Shown here: positions 1 to 8,512 of the stretch, one piece after another
Numbering within the stretch: position 1 is the stretch's first letter
Layout of the letters: each line of letters starts with the position of its first letter
NCBI RefSeq assembly: GCF_052060015.1
Contig: NZ_JBPODZ010000005.1
Span: 186,001 to 250,000 of the forward strand
DNA: 64,000 nt
From: Arhodomonas sp052060015
GTDB lineage: Bacteria > Pseudomonadota > Gammaproteobacteria > Nitrococcales > Nitrococcaceae
Reading direction: 5' to 3'
The notes under the pieces: generated by a model
What the model was told of the DNA's origin: nothing
Seen by the model: the letters and a program-made list of their open reading frames with translations, nothing else
Databases searched by the model: none
Translations under genes and position numbers: made by a program

Positions 1-946
1 GCAGCAGCCCCTTGGTGTCGCGGGCGAGCAGCGGGTCCCAGTAGGAGCCCCAGATCACCTTGAGCACGTTCCAGCCCGCGCCGCGGAACTCGCCCTCGAG
101 CTCCTGGATGATCTTGCCATTGCCGCGTACGGGCCCGTCGAGGCGCTGGAGATTGCAGTTGACCACGAAGATGAGGTTGTCGAGCTCCTCCCGGGCGGCC
201 ACGCCGATGGCGCCCAGCGACTCCGGCTCGTCCATCTCGCCGTCGCCACAGAACACCCAGACCTTGCGGTCCTCCGTGTTGGCGATGCCGCGGTTGTGGA
301 GATACTTCAGGAAGCGCGCCTGGTAGACGCCCATGATGGGGCCGAGCCCCATGGACACCGTCGGCAGCTGCCAGAAATCGGGCATCAGCCACGGGTGCGG
401 ATAGGAGGAGAGCCCACCCTCGGAGAGATCGGAGCGGAACTTGTGGAGCTGATCCTCGGTGAGCCGCCCCTCGAGATAGGCGCGGGCATAGATGCCGGGG
501 GCGGAATGCCCCTGGATGAACACCAGGTCCCCGCCGTGGTCCTCGGAAGGGGCGCGCCAGAAATGGTTGAACCCCACCTCGTAGAGGGTGGCCGAGGAGG
601 CGTAGCTCGCGATGTGGCCGCCGATGCCCTCGCGGTCCTTGTTGGCCTGGACCACCATGGCCATCGCGTTCCAGCGCAGCAGCGAACGGATCCGCCATTC
701 CAGGGCGGCGTCGCCGGGGGACTTCTCCTCGTGCTGCGGGGGGATGGTGTTCTGGTAGGCGGTGGTGGCCTTGAACGGGAGCTGGCCGCCCCGGCGCCGC
801 GCCTTATCGACCAGGGCCTCGAGCAGGAAGTGGGCGCGATCGGTGCCCTCATACTCGAGCACTGCCTCCAGGGCCTCGAGCCACTCCTGGGTCTCCTGGG
901 GGTCCTCGTCGCCGGGCAGGGGCGTGGGTTTCATGCGTGCAGCCAT
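1..946 (-). CDS. aceE: Pyruvate dehydrogenase E1 component (N-terminal part, cut by window edge)
   Basis: Homodimeric-type E1 of the pyruvate dehydrogenase complex, the thiamine-diphosphate enzyme that decarboxylates pyruvate and acetylates the lipoyl E2. About 315 codons are visible, from the ATG at 946 running off the left edge; full-length AceE is about 890 residues. The translation matches AceE closely: ETQEWLEALEAVLEYEG near the start, then a VVQANK-GIGGHIASYAS block, HFWRAPSEDHGGDLVFIQGH, PHPWLMPDFWQLPTVSMGLG, and the ThDP-binding region WTFCGDGEMDEPES. A good ribosome site (AGGTGA) lies six bases before the ATG. E2 (aceF) would be expected further left, outside the window. Identification is secure. 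Confidence 0.97.
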   Translation of the reverse strand, partial: MAARMKPTPLPGDEDPQETQEWLEALEAVLEYEGTDRAHFLLEALVDKARRRGGQLPFKATTAYQNTIPPQHEEKSPGDAALEWRIRSLLRWNAMAMVVQANKDREGIGGHIASYASSATLYEVGFNHFWRAPSEDHGGDLVFIQGHSAPGIYARAYLEGRLTEDQLHKFRSDLSEGGLSSYPHPWLMPDFWQLPTVSMGLGPIMGVYQARFLKYLHNRGIANTEDRKVWVFCGDGEMDEPESLGAIGVAAREELDNLIFVVNCNLQRLDGPVRGNGKIIQELEGEFRGAGWNVLKVIWGSYWDPLLARDTKGLL

Positions 947-1096
947 GATCTCACCTCATCTGTCGCCGCCGTGGTGGCGCGTTCAGTGGTTCATTGTCGT
1001 TGTCGGCAGGGCTTGTACTGCCGGAGTATAGACACTCGCCCGGTGGCGCGGTTCGCGCGCTTCGGTGCGCCCCGGTTGCAAGGGTCACTGGGGCAA

Positions 1097-1111
1097 ACGC
1101 TACCGTAGCGT
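1097..1111. promoter_or_regulatory. 15-bp perfect dyad upstream of aceE
   Basis: ACGCTAC-C-GTAGCGT is a perfect 7-1-7 inverted repeat about 150 bp before the aceE start. The 318-bp gap between hemF and aceE holds no gene. A TATACT element on the minus strand (1030-1025) could be the aceE -10, though no good -35 is seen 17 bp away. The dyad is a candidate operator. It does not resemble the known PdhR site (ATTGGTnnnACCAAT). Confidence 0.3.
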
Positions 1112-1171
1112 GGGTGGGGTTGTCGCCACCTTATTAGTTCCTGAAAGGAATAAATGATGTGCCGTGTTCCC

Positions 1172-1210
1172 GTAACCCCGTGATTCAATCACCGGATGAC
1201 AGTAGGTTAC
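1172..1210. repeat. Nested inverted repeats downstream of hemF
   Basis: An outer stem GTAACC (1172-1177) / GGTTAC (1205-1210) encloses a perfect inner dyad GTGATT-C-AATCAC (1180-1192). No U-run follows on either strand, so it is not a typical intrinsic terminator. It may be a protein-binding site or an mRNA 3' structure for hemF, whose stop codon touches a further small hairpin (AGCGGA-ACAGA-TCCGCT, 1249-1265). Confidence 0.3.
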
Positions 1211-1264
1211 AGGCTATCGTTTGATGTGGGATGCTTATGTTGCGCCGCAGCGGAACAGATCCGC

Positions 1265-2188
1265 TCAGTCGTCCGTGGCGCCGAGCCAGTCCCGGGGCTG
1301 CAGCCAGAACTCGGTGAGCTCCGCCTCGCGGCTGCCCGGTTCCGGCTGGTAGCCGTATTCCCAGCGCGCCAGCGGCGGCAGGGACATGAGGATGGACTCG
1401 GTGCGCCCGCCGGACTGGATGCCGAAACGCGTACCCCGGTCGAAGAGGAGATTGAACTCCACGTAGCGGCCGCGCCGGTAGAGCTGAAACTGCCGCTCGG
1501 CCTCGGTCCAGGGGGTATCTCGGCGCCGCTCGACGATGGGGAGGTAGGCGTCGAGATAGGCCTCGCCGACGGAGCGCGTGAGGCCGAAGGCGTGCTCGAA
1601 GCCCCCCTCGTCGAAGTCGTCGAAGAACAGCCCGCCGATGCCGCGGCGCTCGCCGCGGTGGGGAAGATGGAAGTAGTCGTCGCACCAGCGCTTGAAGCGG
1701 GGATAGAGGTCCGCACCGAACGGGGCGCAGGCGTCCCGGGCGGTACGGTGCCAGTGGCGGACGTCCTCGGTCACGGGGTAGTAGGGGGTGAGATCGAAGC
1801 CGCCGCCGAACCACCATACCGGCGCGGCCTCCGGGTGCTCGGCGAGCAGGAAGCGGACGTTGGCGTGGGAGGTGGGCACGTGGGGGTTGGCCGGGTGCAC
1901 TACCAGGGAGACGCCCATGGCCTGGAAGCTACGGCCGGCGAGCTCCGGGCGGCGCTCGCTGGCGCTTGCCGGCAGGGACTCGCCGCGGACATGGGAGAAG
2001 TTCACGCCCGCCTGCTCGAAGACCGCGCCGCCGGCTAGCACCCGGGATCGCCCGCCGCCGCCCGCGGGGCGCTCCCAGGCGTCCTCGTGGAAGCCGGCAT
2101 GGCCGTCGACCCCGGCCAAAGCCTCGCAGATCCGTTCCTGCAGGGCGGTCAGCCATTGCCGTACCGCGTCCGGGCGAACCTCGCTCAT
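1265..2188 (-). CDS. hemF: Aerobic coproporphyrinogen III oxidase
   Basis: Oxygen-dependent oxidative decarboxylation of coproporphyrinogen III to protoporphyrinogen IX in heme synthesis, cytoplasmic. The 307-residue length is normal for HemF. Family signatures are clear: GGGFDLTPYYP, KRWCDDYFHLPHRGERRGIGG followed by LFFDD, and a C-terminal GIQSGGRTESILMSLPP with WEYGYQP. Start choice is supported by AGGAGG five bases before the ATG. It is the last gene of a co-directional minus-strand run (lysM, dprA, smg, topA, tsaC, hemF); tsaC ends only 12 bp upstream, so co-transcription is likely. Confidence 0.97.
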   Translation of the reverse strand: MSEVRPDAVRQWLTALQERICEALAGVDGHAGFHEDAWERPAGGGGRSRVLAGGAVFEQAGVNFSHVRGESLPASASERRPELAGRSFQAMGVSLVVHPANPHVPTSHANVRFLLAEHPEAAPVWWFGGGFDLTPYYPVTEDVRHWHRTARDACAPFGADLYPRFKRWCDDYFHLPHRGERRGIGGLFFDDFDEGGFEHAFGLTRSVGEAYLDAYLPIVERRRDTPWTEAERQFQLYRRGRYVEFNLLFDRGTRFGIQSGGRTESILMSLPPLARWEYGYQPEPGSREAELTEFWLQPRDWLGATDD

Positions 2189-2200
2189 GATCTTCCTCCT

Positions 2201-2764
2201 TCAGCCGGCGCGGAGCACCGCGCCGTCGGGCCATCGCCGGATCTCGGTGGGCCCGCGGTGCCGGTCCACCGCGCCGCCGAGTATGCCGTCCACTTCGCCG
2301 TCGAAGTAGGTGCGCACCCGTAGCGCGGTTCGGGCGGGGTGGGCGCCGGCGGGATTGGCGCTGGTGGAGACCAGCGGGCCGGCGAAGGCCGCGGCCAGTG
2401 CTGCAGCTACCGGATGGGCCGTGACCCGGACCGCGATGCGATCGCTGCCACCGGTGATCCAGGCCGGCGCCCGCGGTCCGGCGGGCATCAGCCAGGTGAC
2501 CGGCCCCGGCCAGGAGGCGGCAAGCCGTTCATCGCTGAGGGCGAAGGCGTCGGCCCACCCCTGCAGGCGCCCGGGACGGTCGGCGATGAGGATGAGGCCC
2601 TTCTCCACCGGGCGGGACTTGAGGTTCAAGAGCCGCGCCACGGCGTGGGGATCGGCGGGGTCGCAGCCGAGCCCGTAGACCGCCTCGGTGGGATAGGCGA
2701 TGACGCCGCCCGCGCGCAGGCGGCGGGCGACATGCCGGAAGCGGAACCCGGGCGTGGCGGTCAC
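2201..2764 (-). CDS. tsaC: Threonylcarbamoyl-AMP synthase (YrdC/Sua5 family)
   Basis: Makes threonylcarbamoyl-AMP from Thr, bicarbonate and ATP for the t6A modification at position 37 of ANN-decoding tRNAs. At 187 residues it is the short TsaC form, without the C-terminal Sua5 domain. Diagnostic blocks are AGGVIAYPTEAVYGLGCDP, LNLKSRPVEKGLILIA, SWPGPVTWLMPA and the nucleotide-binding LVSTSANPAG. The start codon is GTG, one base after the topA stop codon, so translation is probably coupled to topA. The topA-tsaC-hemF order is common in Gammaproteobacteria. Confidence 0.95.
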   Translation of the reverse strand: MTATPGFRFRHVARRLRAGGVIAYPTEAVYGLGCDPADPHAVARLLNLKSRPVEKGLILIADRPGRLQGWADAFALSDERLAASWPGPVTWLMPAGPRAPAWITGGSDRIAVRVTAHPVAAALAAAFAGPLVSTSANPAGAHPARTALRVRTYFDGEVDGILGGAVDRHRGPTEIRRWPDGAVLRAG

Positions 2765-2765
2765 C

Positions 2766-5093
2766 TCAGCTGGTTTTGCGCTTTGCCGGCGCCCGCCGCC
2801 GGCCGCCCTTCTTCTCCGGCGCGGCGGCGATGAGCTCCCGGCACTCGTCCAGGGTCAGGGACTCCGGTTCCCGCTCCTTGGGGATCTTCGCGTTCTTGCG
2901 CCCGTCGGTGATGTAGGGGCCGAAGCGCCCGCGCAATACCCGGATGCCCTCTTCCGGCCATTCCCGGATGGTGCGCTTGGCCTCGTTTTCCTTCTTCTCC
3001 GCGACCAGCTCCAGGGCCCGTTCCCGGGTGATGGTGTAGGGATCGTCGTCTTTCTTCAGGGAGGCAAACTTGTTGCCGAAGCGCACGTAGGGTCCGAACC
3101 GGCCGATGTTGACCTGCATGGGCTCGCCCTCGGGGGTCTCGCCCATGTCCCGCGGCAGCTGGAACAGTGCCAGCGCTTCCTCGAGGGTGATGGTGTCGAT
3201 GCTCTGCCCCGGGCGCAGGCTGGCGAAGCGGGGCTTCTCCTCGTCGTCGCGGGTTCCGATCTGCACGAACGGGCCGTAGCGGCCGAGTCGGGCCTGCACG
3301 GGGCGGCCGCTCTTCGGATCGGTGCCGAGCTCGCGGGCTTGCATCACCTCGGCGCGCGAGACGTTGGCCTTCTCCTCGACGCGCTCGTGGAACGGCTCCC
3401 AGAATTGCTGCAGCACCGGGATCCAGTCCCGTTCGCCCCGGGAGATGGCGTCGAGGTCGTCCTCGAGCCGGGCGGTGAAGTCGTAGTCCACGTAGCGGTC
3501 AAAGTGCTCGGTGAGGAACTTCGCCACCACCCGGCCGGTGTCGGTGGGCCGGAAGCGGCGGTTGTCGAGCTCCACGTAGCCGCGCTGCTGCAGCGTGGAG
3601 ATGATGCTGGCATACGTGGACGGCCGGCCGATGCCCCGTTCCTCCAGCGCACGCACCAGCGAGGCCTCGCTGTAGCGCGGTGGCGGCTCGGTGAAGTGTT
3701 GCTCGGGGCGGATGGCCTTGAGGGTGACCTCGTCGCCCTCGGCCATCGCTGGCAGGATGCGTTCCCGGTTGTCCGCGCCCTCCTGGTTATCGTCGCTGCC
3801 CTCCATGTACACGGTCATGAAGCCCGGGTCGCGGATGGTGGAGCCGGTGGCGCGGAAGACGCCGACGTCACCGGCGGCCAGGTCCACGGAGACCGTGTCG
3901 ATGGTGGCATGGATCATCTGGCAGGCCACCGAGCGTTTCCAGATCAGGTCATAGAGCCGGTACTGGTCCTCGCTGAGGTGCGCCTTCAGGTCCTCCGGGT
4001 GGCGTCCCGCTTCCGTGGGCCGGATGCCCTCGTGGGCCTCCTGGGCGTTCTTGGCGCGGGTGCGGTACTGGTTGGGCTTGTCCGGCAGCATCCGCTCGCC
4101 GTAGCGCTCGGCGATCACCCCGCGGAGGTTGCCGATGGCCTCCTCGGAGAGGTTGACCGAGTCGGTACGCATGTAGGTGATCAGCCCGATGGCGCCGCTG
4201 CCCGTGTCCACGCCCTCGTAGAGCTGTTGGGCGACGCGCATGGTTCGCTGGGCGGAGAAACGGAGCTTGCGTGCCGCCTCCTGCTGCAGCGTCGAGGTGA
4301 TGAACGGCGCCGCCGGATTCCGCCGGCGCTGCTTCTTCTCCACCTTGGAGACCGTGAGCCGGCCGCCGGCCGCCTCCTCGAGCCGCCGCGTCGCCCGGGT
4401 GGCCTGCTCCTCGGTGGTGATGCTGAACTGCTCGACCTTCTCGCCGTCGAGGCGGGCGAGCCGGCCGGTGAAGGCCTGTTCGTCGTGCGCCAGATCGGAC
4501 TCGATGCTCCAGTATTCCTGGGGCTCGAAGGCCTCGATCTCCTGCTCGCGCTCGACGATCATCCGCAGCGCCGGGCTCTGGACCCGGCCCGCGGAGAGCC
4601 CGCGGGTGATCTTGCGCCACAGTAGCGGCGAGAGGTTGAAGCCCACCAGGTAGTCCAGCGCCCGGCGCGCCTGCTGGGCGTTTACCAGGTCCTCGGAGAG
4701 CCCGCGCGGATGGGCGATGGCCTCCTGGATGGCGGGCTTGGTGATCTCGTAGAACACCACCCGGTGGACGGGCTTGTCGTCGAGCACGCCCTTGTCGCGG
4801 AGCAGCTCGTAGAGATGCCAGGAGATGGCCTCGCCCTCGCGGTCCGGGTCGGTGGCGAGGTAGATGGCGTCCACCTTGCGGGCCGCCTTGGCGATGGCCT
4901 CCACGTGCTTGGCGTTGCGCTCGATGGTCTGGTAGCGCATCGCGAAGTCGTGCTCCGGATCCACCGCCCCCTCCTTGGGGATGAGGTCACGCACATGGCC
5001 GTAGGAGGCGAGGACCTGGAAGTCCTTGCCGAGGTACTTTTCGATGGTGCGTGCCTTCGCCGGGGACTCGACGATGACCAGGTTTTTTCCCAT
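2766..5093 (-). CDS. topA: DNA topoisomerase I (type IA)
   Basis: Relaxes negative supercoils by transient single-strand cleavage. 775 residues from ATG 5093, chosen over an upstream ATG at 5141 because homology begins at MGKNLVIVESPAKA. The Toprim domain shows the catalytic Glu in IVESPAKA and the metal site TDPDREGEAISW; the active-site Tyr is in TYMRTDSVNLSEEA. The C-terminus holds several GRFGPY/RYGPF-type repeats (for example ARLGRYGPFVQIG and RGRFGPYITDG) and ends in a basic tail, RRRAPAKRKTS. Only two Cys residues occur in the protein, so the tetracysteine zinc ribbons of E. coli TopA are absent. Confidence 0.96.
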   Translation of the reverse strand: MGKNLVIVESPAKARTIEKYLGKDFQVLASYGHVRDLIPKEGAVDPEHDFAMRYQTIERNAKHVEAIAKAARKVDAIYLATDPDREGEAISWHLYELLRDKGVLDDKPVHRVVFYEITKPAIQEAIAHPRGLSEDLVNAQQARRALDYLVGFNLSPLLWRKITRGLSAGRVQSPALRMIVEREQEIEAFEPQEYWSIESDLAHDEQAFTGRLARLDGEKVEQFSITTEEQATRATRRLEEAAGGRLTVSKVEKKQRRRNPAAPFITSTLQQEAARKLRFSAQRTMRVAQQLYEGVDTGSGAIGLITYMRTDSVNLSEEAIGNLRGVIAERYGERMLPDKPNQYRTRAKNAQEAHEGIRPTEAGRHPEDLKAHLSEDQYRLYDLIWKRSVACQMIHATIDTVSVDLAAGDVGVFRATGSTIRDPGFMTVYMEGSDDNQEGADNRERILPAMAEGDEVTLKAIRPEQHFTEPPPRYSEASLVRALEERGIGRPSTYASIISTLQQRGYVELDNRRFRPTDTGRVVAKFLTEHFDRYVDYDFTARLEDDLDAISRGERDWIPVLQQFWEPFHERVEEKANVSRAEVMQARELGTDPKSGRPVQARLGRYGPFVQIGTRDDEEKPRFASLRPGQSIDTITLEEALALFQLPRDMGETPEGEPMQVNIGRFGPYVRFGNKFASLKKDDDPYTITRERALELVAEKKENEAKRTIREWPEEGIRVLRGRFGPYITDGRKNAKIPKEREPESLTLDECRELIAAAPEKKGGRRRAPAKRKTS

Positions 5094-5205
5094 ACGAATA
5101 TAGTCTCCGGTGTGCCCGGTGACCCCTGAACGAGTGTGCAAGACGGTCAGCCCGGGTGCACCCCGGAAACTAACGGCGCGGAATCGGTTGTCAATGCCCC
5201 CGGCG

Positions 5206-5682
5206 TCAGTGGATCAGCTGGTTCGGCCCATCGAAGACCAGGTTCTCCATGCTGGCGAAGGCCTCTTCCTCTCCCGGCTGGCTGAACAGGACCATCAGCA
5301 CCACCCACTTGAGGGTGTCCAGGTCGATCTCCTCGTCGCCCAGGGCCATGACCCGGTCGATGACCAGCTCGCGGCTGTGGGGGGCAAGGATGCCCACCTG
5401 CTCGAGATAAAGCAAAAACCCCCGCATCTCGGTGTCCAGGCGCTCCTGCTCCCGGGGGGCGAACACCCGGACACATCGACTGGCGTTCGTGGCTACGGCG
5501 GGCAGATCGCGGCTGTTGGCGAGCTCGTCGAGCCAGTCGAAGGCCTTGCGGATCTCGGAGCGACTGAAGCCGATGTCGGTGAGCTCGGAGGTCAGGGAGT
5601 CCCGGTCGGGTTGGGGTTCGTCTTCGTTATAGAAGTAGTTCTCGAACAGATACATCAGGAGGTCGAAGACGTTCTCTTTCAT
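5206..5682 (-). CDS. smg: Smg family protein (DUF494)
   Basis: 158-residue Smg/DUF494 protein of unknown biochemical role; the gene classically neighbours dprA and def-fmt in Gammaproteobacteria, as here. The start is ATG 5682 (MKENVFDLLMYLFENYF), the conserved family N-terminus; an in-frame ATG 81 bases upstream gives an unconserved extension. The protein is acidic and helical, with the typical C-terminus LKWVVLMVLFSQPGEEEAF. It lies 37 bp after dprA and 112 bp before topA. No strong ribosome site is visible, so coupling to dprA translation is possible. Function is not established. Confidence 0.9.
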   Translation of the reverse strand: MKENVFDLLMYLFENYFYNEDEPQPDRDSLTSELTDIGFSRSEIRKAFDWLDELANSRDLPAVATNASRCVRVFAPREQERLDTEMRGFLLYLEQVGILAPHSRELVIDRVMALGDEEIDLDTLKWVVLMVLFSQPGEEEAFASMENLVFDGPNQLIH

Positions 5683-5719
5683 CCGCACGCTCGGCGAGGC
5701 TGTCAGGAAGTGGTTCCGC

Positions 5720-6853
5720 TCAGTGGCTGCGTGCGTACCGCCCGCCGGCACAGGCGATGACATGCCCTCTGAGCTCGAGTATCAGCAGCATGGAGGAAAG
5801 CGTATCGGCCGTCAATCCGGTGCGCTCGGTGAGGACATCGAAGGCCACGGGGTCGTATTCCAGGGCGTCTAGCACCGTTGCGTAGTCGTCGCCGAGGGGC
5901 TCGGCCCCGGACCCCTCCTCCGAAGCCCCCTCGCGCGTGGCCGGTGTCGCGGATGGCGTGACCGCCATCGGGGGTAGTTCCTCGAAGACGTCCCCGGCCG
6001 ATTCCACCAGCTTGGCCCCGGCCCGGATCAGGGCATGGCAGCCCCGGGCCAGCGGGTTGTGAATGGAGCCGGGAACGGCGAAGACCTCCCGGTTCTGGTC
6101 CAGGGCGTGGCGTGCGGTGAGCAGGGAGCCGCTGTGCATCCCCGCCTCTACCACCAGCACGCCGAGGGCGAGTCCGCTGATCAGGCGATTGCGGCGCGGG
6201 AACTGTTCGCGGCGTACGCCGGTGCCGGTGGGCAACTCGGTGACCACGGCGCCGTTGGCGGCGATCTCCCGGGCTAGGTCGCGATGGCGGGCGGGGTAGG
6301 TGCGGTCGGCACCGGTGGCGGTGACCGCCACCGTCGCCCCGCCGCCGGCCAGGGCCCCGCGATGGGCCGCCGCGTCGATGCCCAACGCCAGGCCGCTGGT
6401 GATCACCAGGCCGCATTCCGCCAGGTAGCGGGCGAACTCCCGGGCGTTGTCGCTGCCCGAGTGGGTGGGTTTGCGGCTGCCCACCACGGCGAGTTGCGGA
6501 CGTCGAAGCACCGTGGGGTCACCGACCACGAACAGCAGCGGCGGCGCGTCGGCGATGCTCGCCAACTGTTCCGGGTAGGCGGGGTCCGAACGGGTGATCA
6601 GGTGATGGTCGTCGGCGGCGGCCAGCCAGGCCAAGTCCGAGCGCACCCCCGGGTCGTCCACCCCTGGCACGCCGTCGCGCAGGGCGGGGTTGAACCCACG
6701 CGCCCGGAGCTCGGAGGCCTCCGCGTCCAGGTAGGCCGCCGGGGAGGCGAAGGCGTCGAGCACGGTGGCGTAGGTGGCCGGCCCTATCCCGGGGGTGCGG
6801 AGCAGCCGCAACCAGGCCGCCAGGGCAGCGGTGTCAGGGGTTGCGGACGGCAT
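5720..6853 (-). CDS. dprA: DNA processing protein DprA (Smf)
   Basis: Binds incoming single-stranded DNA and loads RecA during natural transformation. 377 residues with the three usual parts: an N-terminal helical SAM-like region (residues about 1-80, LLRTPGIGPATY), a central Rossmann-like fold (LAVVGSRKPTHSGS, SGLALGIDAAAHRGAL, FPRRNRLISGL, GSLLTARHALDQNREVFAVPG) and a C-terminal winged-helix segment (about 310-377) after an Ala/Ser/Glu-rich linker. Its ATG overlaps the end of the lysM gene by 20 bases. Its presence fits natural competence, though no other competence gene is in the window. Confidence 0.95.
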   Translation of the reverse strand: MPSATPDTAALAAWLRLLRTPGIGPATYATVLDAFASPAAYLDAEASELRARGFNPALRDGVPGVDDPGVRSDLAWLAAADDHHLITRSDPAYPEQLASIADAPPLLFVVGDPTVLRRPQLAVVGSRKPTHSGSDNAREFARYLAECGLVITSGLALGIDAAAHRGALAGGGATVAVTATGADRTYPARHRDLAREIAANGAVVTELPTGTGVRREQFPRRNRLISGLALGVLVVEAGMHSGSLLTARHALDQNREVFAVPGSIHNPLARGCHALIRAGAKLVESAGDVFEELPPMAVTPSATPATREGASEEGSGAEPLGDDYATVLDALEYDPVAFDVLTERTGLTADTLSSMLLILELRGHVIACAGGRYARSH

Positions 6854-7859
6854 CGCCGACGCTGATAGCCCGCGTCGCCTCCATGATCAGCCCCAGGCTC
6901 ATCCGCTCGAAGGTGCGGAACACCAAGAGCGTGCCCTCGCGCTCGGGGGGCAGGGCCACGGGCTCGTCCGTCTTCGGGTCGCTGACCACCCGCTCTTCCT
7001 CGTAGACGGAAAGGACATGACCACTGGCGAGCCCCTGCGCCTCGCCCCGGTTGATGGCCACGACGTCGTACTGGCCGATCTGGTTGACGCCGTCCAGCAC
7101 GGTCATGATGACGCCGTCGATCTCCTGCTCCGGTGCCCGCGGCATCATGCGGCTGTCCAGGGCCTCGTCGCTGGCGGGGAGTACCAGGTCCCGGGAGAGG
7201 ATCTCGCGGTTGCTGCTGGTCAGCATCAGGGTGGCCGGATCGCCGTGCTCGTCGAGCTGGGCGCTGCCGAGCCGCCGGGCCAGCACGCCGAGCACGTCCC
7301 CGGATTCGGGGTCGGTGAAGGTCTGTTCGCGCCGGACCACATCCCAGTGTTGCCCGCCGCTTTCTGGGATGCCCCGGACATAGACCCGGTCGCCGGTGGC
7401 GCTCATGACCCGCTCGTCCCGGCCCGCGACCACATAGGCGGCGTCGTCGAGGGCTTCCGGCTCGACGATTCGGTCCCCGCTGAGGAACGGCCGGATCTCT
7501 TCGAGGGGGATGGTCGGTATGGCGTCGTCGAGCTCCTCGACCCGGACCTTGGGGGAGAGCTTCACCGTCCCGCCGCCGCGTTCGGCGGTCAGTCGCGGCT
7601 CACCGTCGACGATGGCCAGCCGGATGACGTCACCGGGATAGATCAGGTGCGGGTTGTCGATCTCGGGGTTCTCGTGCCAGATCTCCGGCCAGTACCACGG
7701 CTTGGTGAGGAAACGGCTGGCGATGTCCCAGAGGGTGTCGCCGGGCTGCACGGTATAACGGGTGGGGTGCCCGTCACGCAGTGACGAATCCTGGGCGGCC
7801 GCCACTGCGGATACGACGAGCGCGACGAACCAGCCCCACAGGAGGGTTTTTTTGAGCAT
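6834..7859 (-). CDS. Exported LysM-domain protein
   Basis: 341 residues from ATG 7859 (an ATG 48 bases upstream would destroy the signal peptide). An N-terminal Sec signal (MLKKTLLWGWFVALVVSAVAAAQ) is followed by one LysM peptidoglycan-binding domain (about residues 30-80: YTVQPGDTLWDIASRFL, WPEIWHENPEIDNPHLIYPG). The remaining 250 residues have no catalytic motif I recognise. LysM proteins upstream of dprA-smg-topA are widespread in Gammaproteobacteria and are thought to act in the envelope. It is first in the minus-strand run, with its promoter presumably in the divergent gap before def. Confidence 0.88.
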   Translation of the reverse strand: MLKKTLLWGWFVALVVSAVAAAQDSSLRDGHPTRYTVQPGDTLWDIASRFLTKPWYWPEIWHENPEIDNPHLIYPGDVIRLAIVDGEPRLTAERGGGTVKLSPKVRVEELDDAIPTIPLEEIRPFLSGDRIVEPEALDDAAYVVAGRDERVMSATGDRVYVRGIPESGGQHWDVVRREQTFTDPESGDVLGVLARRLGSAQLDEHGDPATLMLTSSNREILSRDLVLPASDEALDSRMMPRAPEQEIDGVIMTVLDGVNQIGQYDVVAINRGEAQGLASGHVLSVYEEERVVSDPKTDEPVALPPEREGTLLVFRTFERMSLGLIMEATRAISVGDAVRNP

Positions 7860-7908
7860 GGGCAATCCCTGTATAGGCGCCGGCAGGTGGCCGCCTACGA
7901 CCGCCATT

Positions 7909-7938
7909 CGTTATGATATTAGTAACGAAGGCTACACT
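7909..7938. promoter_or_regulatory. Divergent promoter region lysM / def with small dyad
   Basis: The 117-bp gap between two divergently read runs is locally AT-rich. CGTTA (7909-7913) and TAACG (7923-7927) form an inverted repeat. On the minus strand TATCAT (7918-7913) is a plausible -10 for lysM. On the plus strand TTATGA (7911-7916) and TACACT (7933-7938), 16 bp apart, are a plausible -35/-10 for def. The two elements overlap, so the promoters may compete. Confidence 0.4.
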
Positions 7939-7976
7939 AGCAGCCCATCCATCTGGGCCGCAACGGAATCGCAGAC

Positions 7977-8507
7977 ATGGCGAGACTCGAGATCCTCCAT
8001 TATCCCAACCCGCGGCTGCGCACGGTCGCGCGCCCCGTTGAGCGCGTGGATGCACGCATCGTGCGGCTCATCGACGACATGCTGGAGACCATGTACACCG
8101 CCCCGGGGATCGGGCTGGCGGCCACCCAGGTCAACGTCCATGAGCGGGTGATCGTCATCGACATCTCCGAGGACCGGGACAGCCCGGTGGTGCTGGTCAA
8201 CCCCCGGATCACCGAGCGTGACGGCGAGACCGTGGGCGAGGAGGGCTGCCTGTCGGTGCCCGAGTACTTCGAGGCGGTCCGCCGCAGTGAGCGGGTTACC
8301 GTGGAGGCCTTGGGGCGTGACGGGGAGCCGTTCTCCCTGGAGGCCGAGGGGCTGCTCGCGGTCTGCATCCAGCACGAGATGGATCACCTCGAGGGCCGGT
8401 TGTTCGTGGATTACCTCTCCGAGCTCAAACGCAAGCGCCTGCGCCGGCGGATGGACAAGCTTGCCCGCCAGCAGGGTGGGGTGGCCGCCGCCACCGAGGC
8501 GGTCTAA
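7977..8507 (+). CDS. def: Peptide deformylase
   Basis: Metalloenzyme that removes the formyl group from nascent N-termini at the ribosome exit. 176 residues, typical length. All three motifs are present: GIGLAATQV (motif 1), EEGCLSVPE with the metal-binding Cys (motif 2), and QHEMDHLEGRLFVDYL with the two metal His and the catalytic Glu (motif 3). It starts the plus-strand run; fmt follows 5 bp later, the standard def-fmt pairing of formyl removal and addition. Confidence 0.97.
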   Translation: MARLEILHYPNPRLRTVARPVERVDARIVRLIDDMLETMYTAPGIGLAATQVNVHERVIVIDISEDRDSPVVLVNPRITERDGETVGEEGCLSVPEYFEAVRRSERVTVEALGRDGEPFSLEAEGLLAVCIQHEMDHLEGRLFVDYLSELKRKRLRRRMDKLARQQGGVAAATEAV

Positions 8508-8512
8508 GCCGG

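Noticed and set aside
1249..1265. Terminator at the hemF stop codon (AGCGGA-ACAGA-TCCGCT)
   Set aside because: The stem overlaps the stop codon and no U-run follows on the minus strand.
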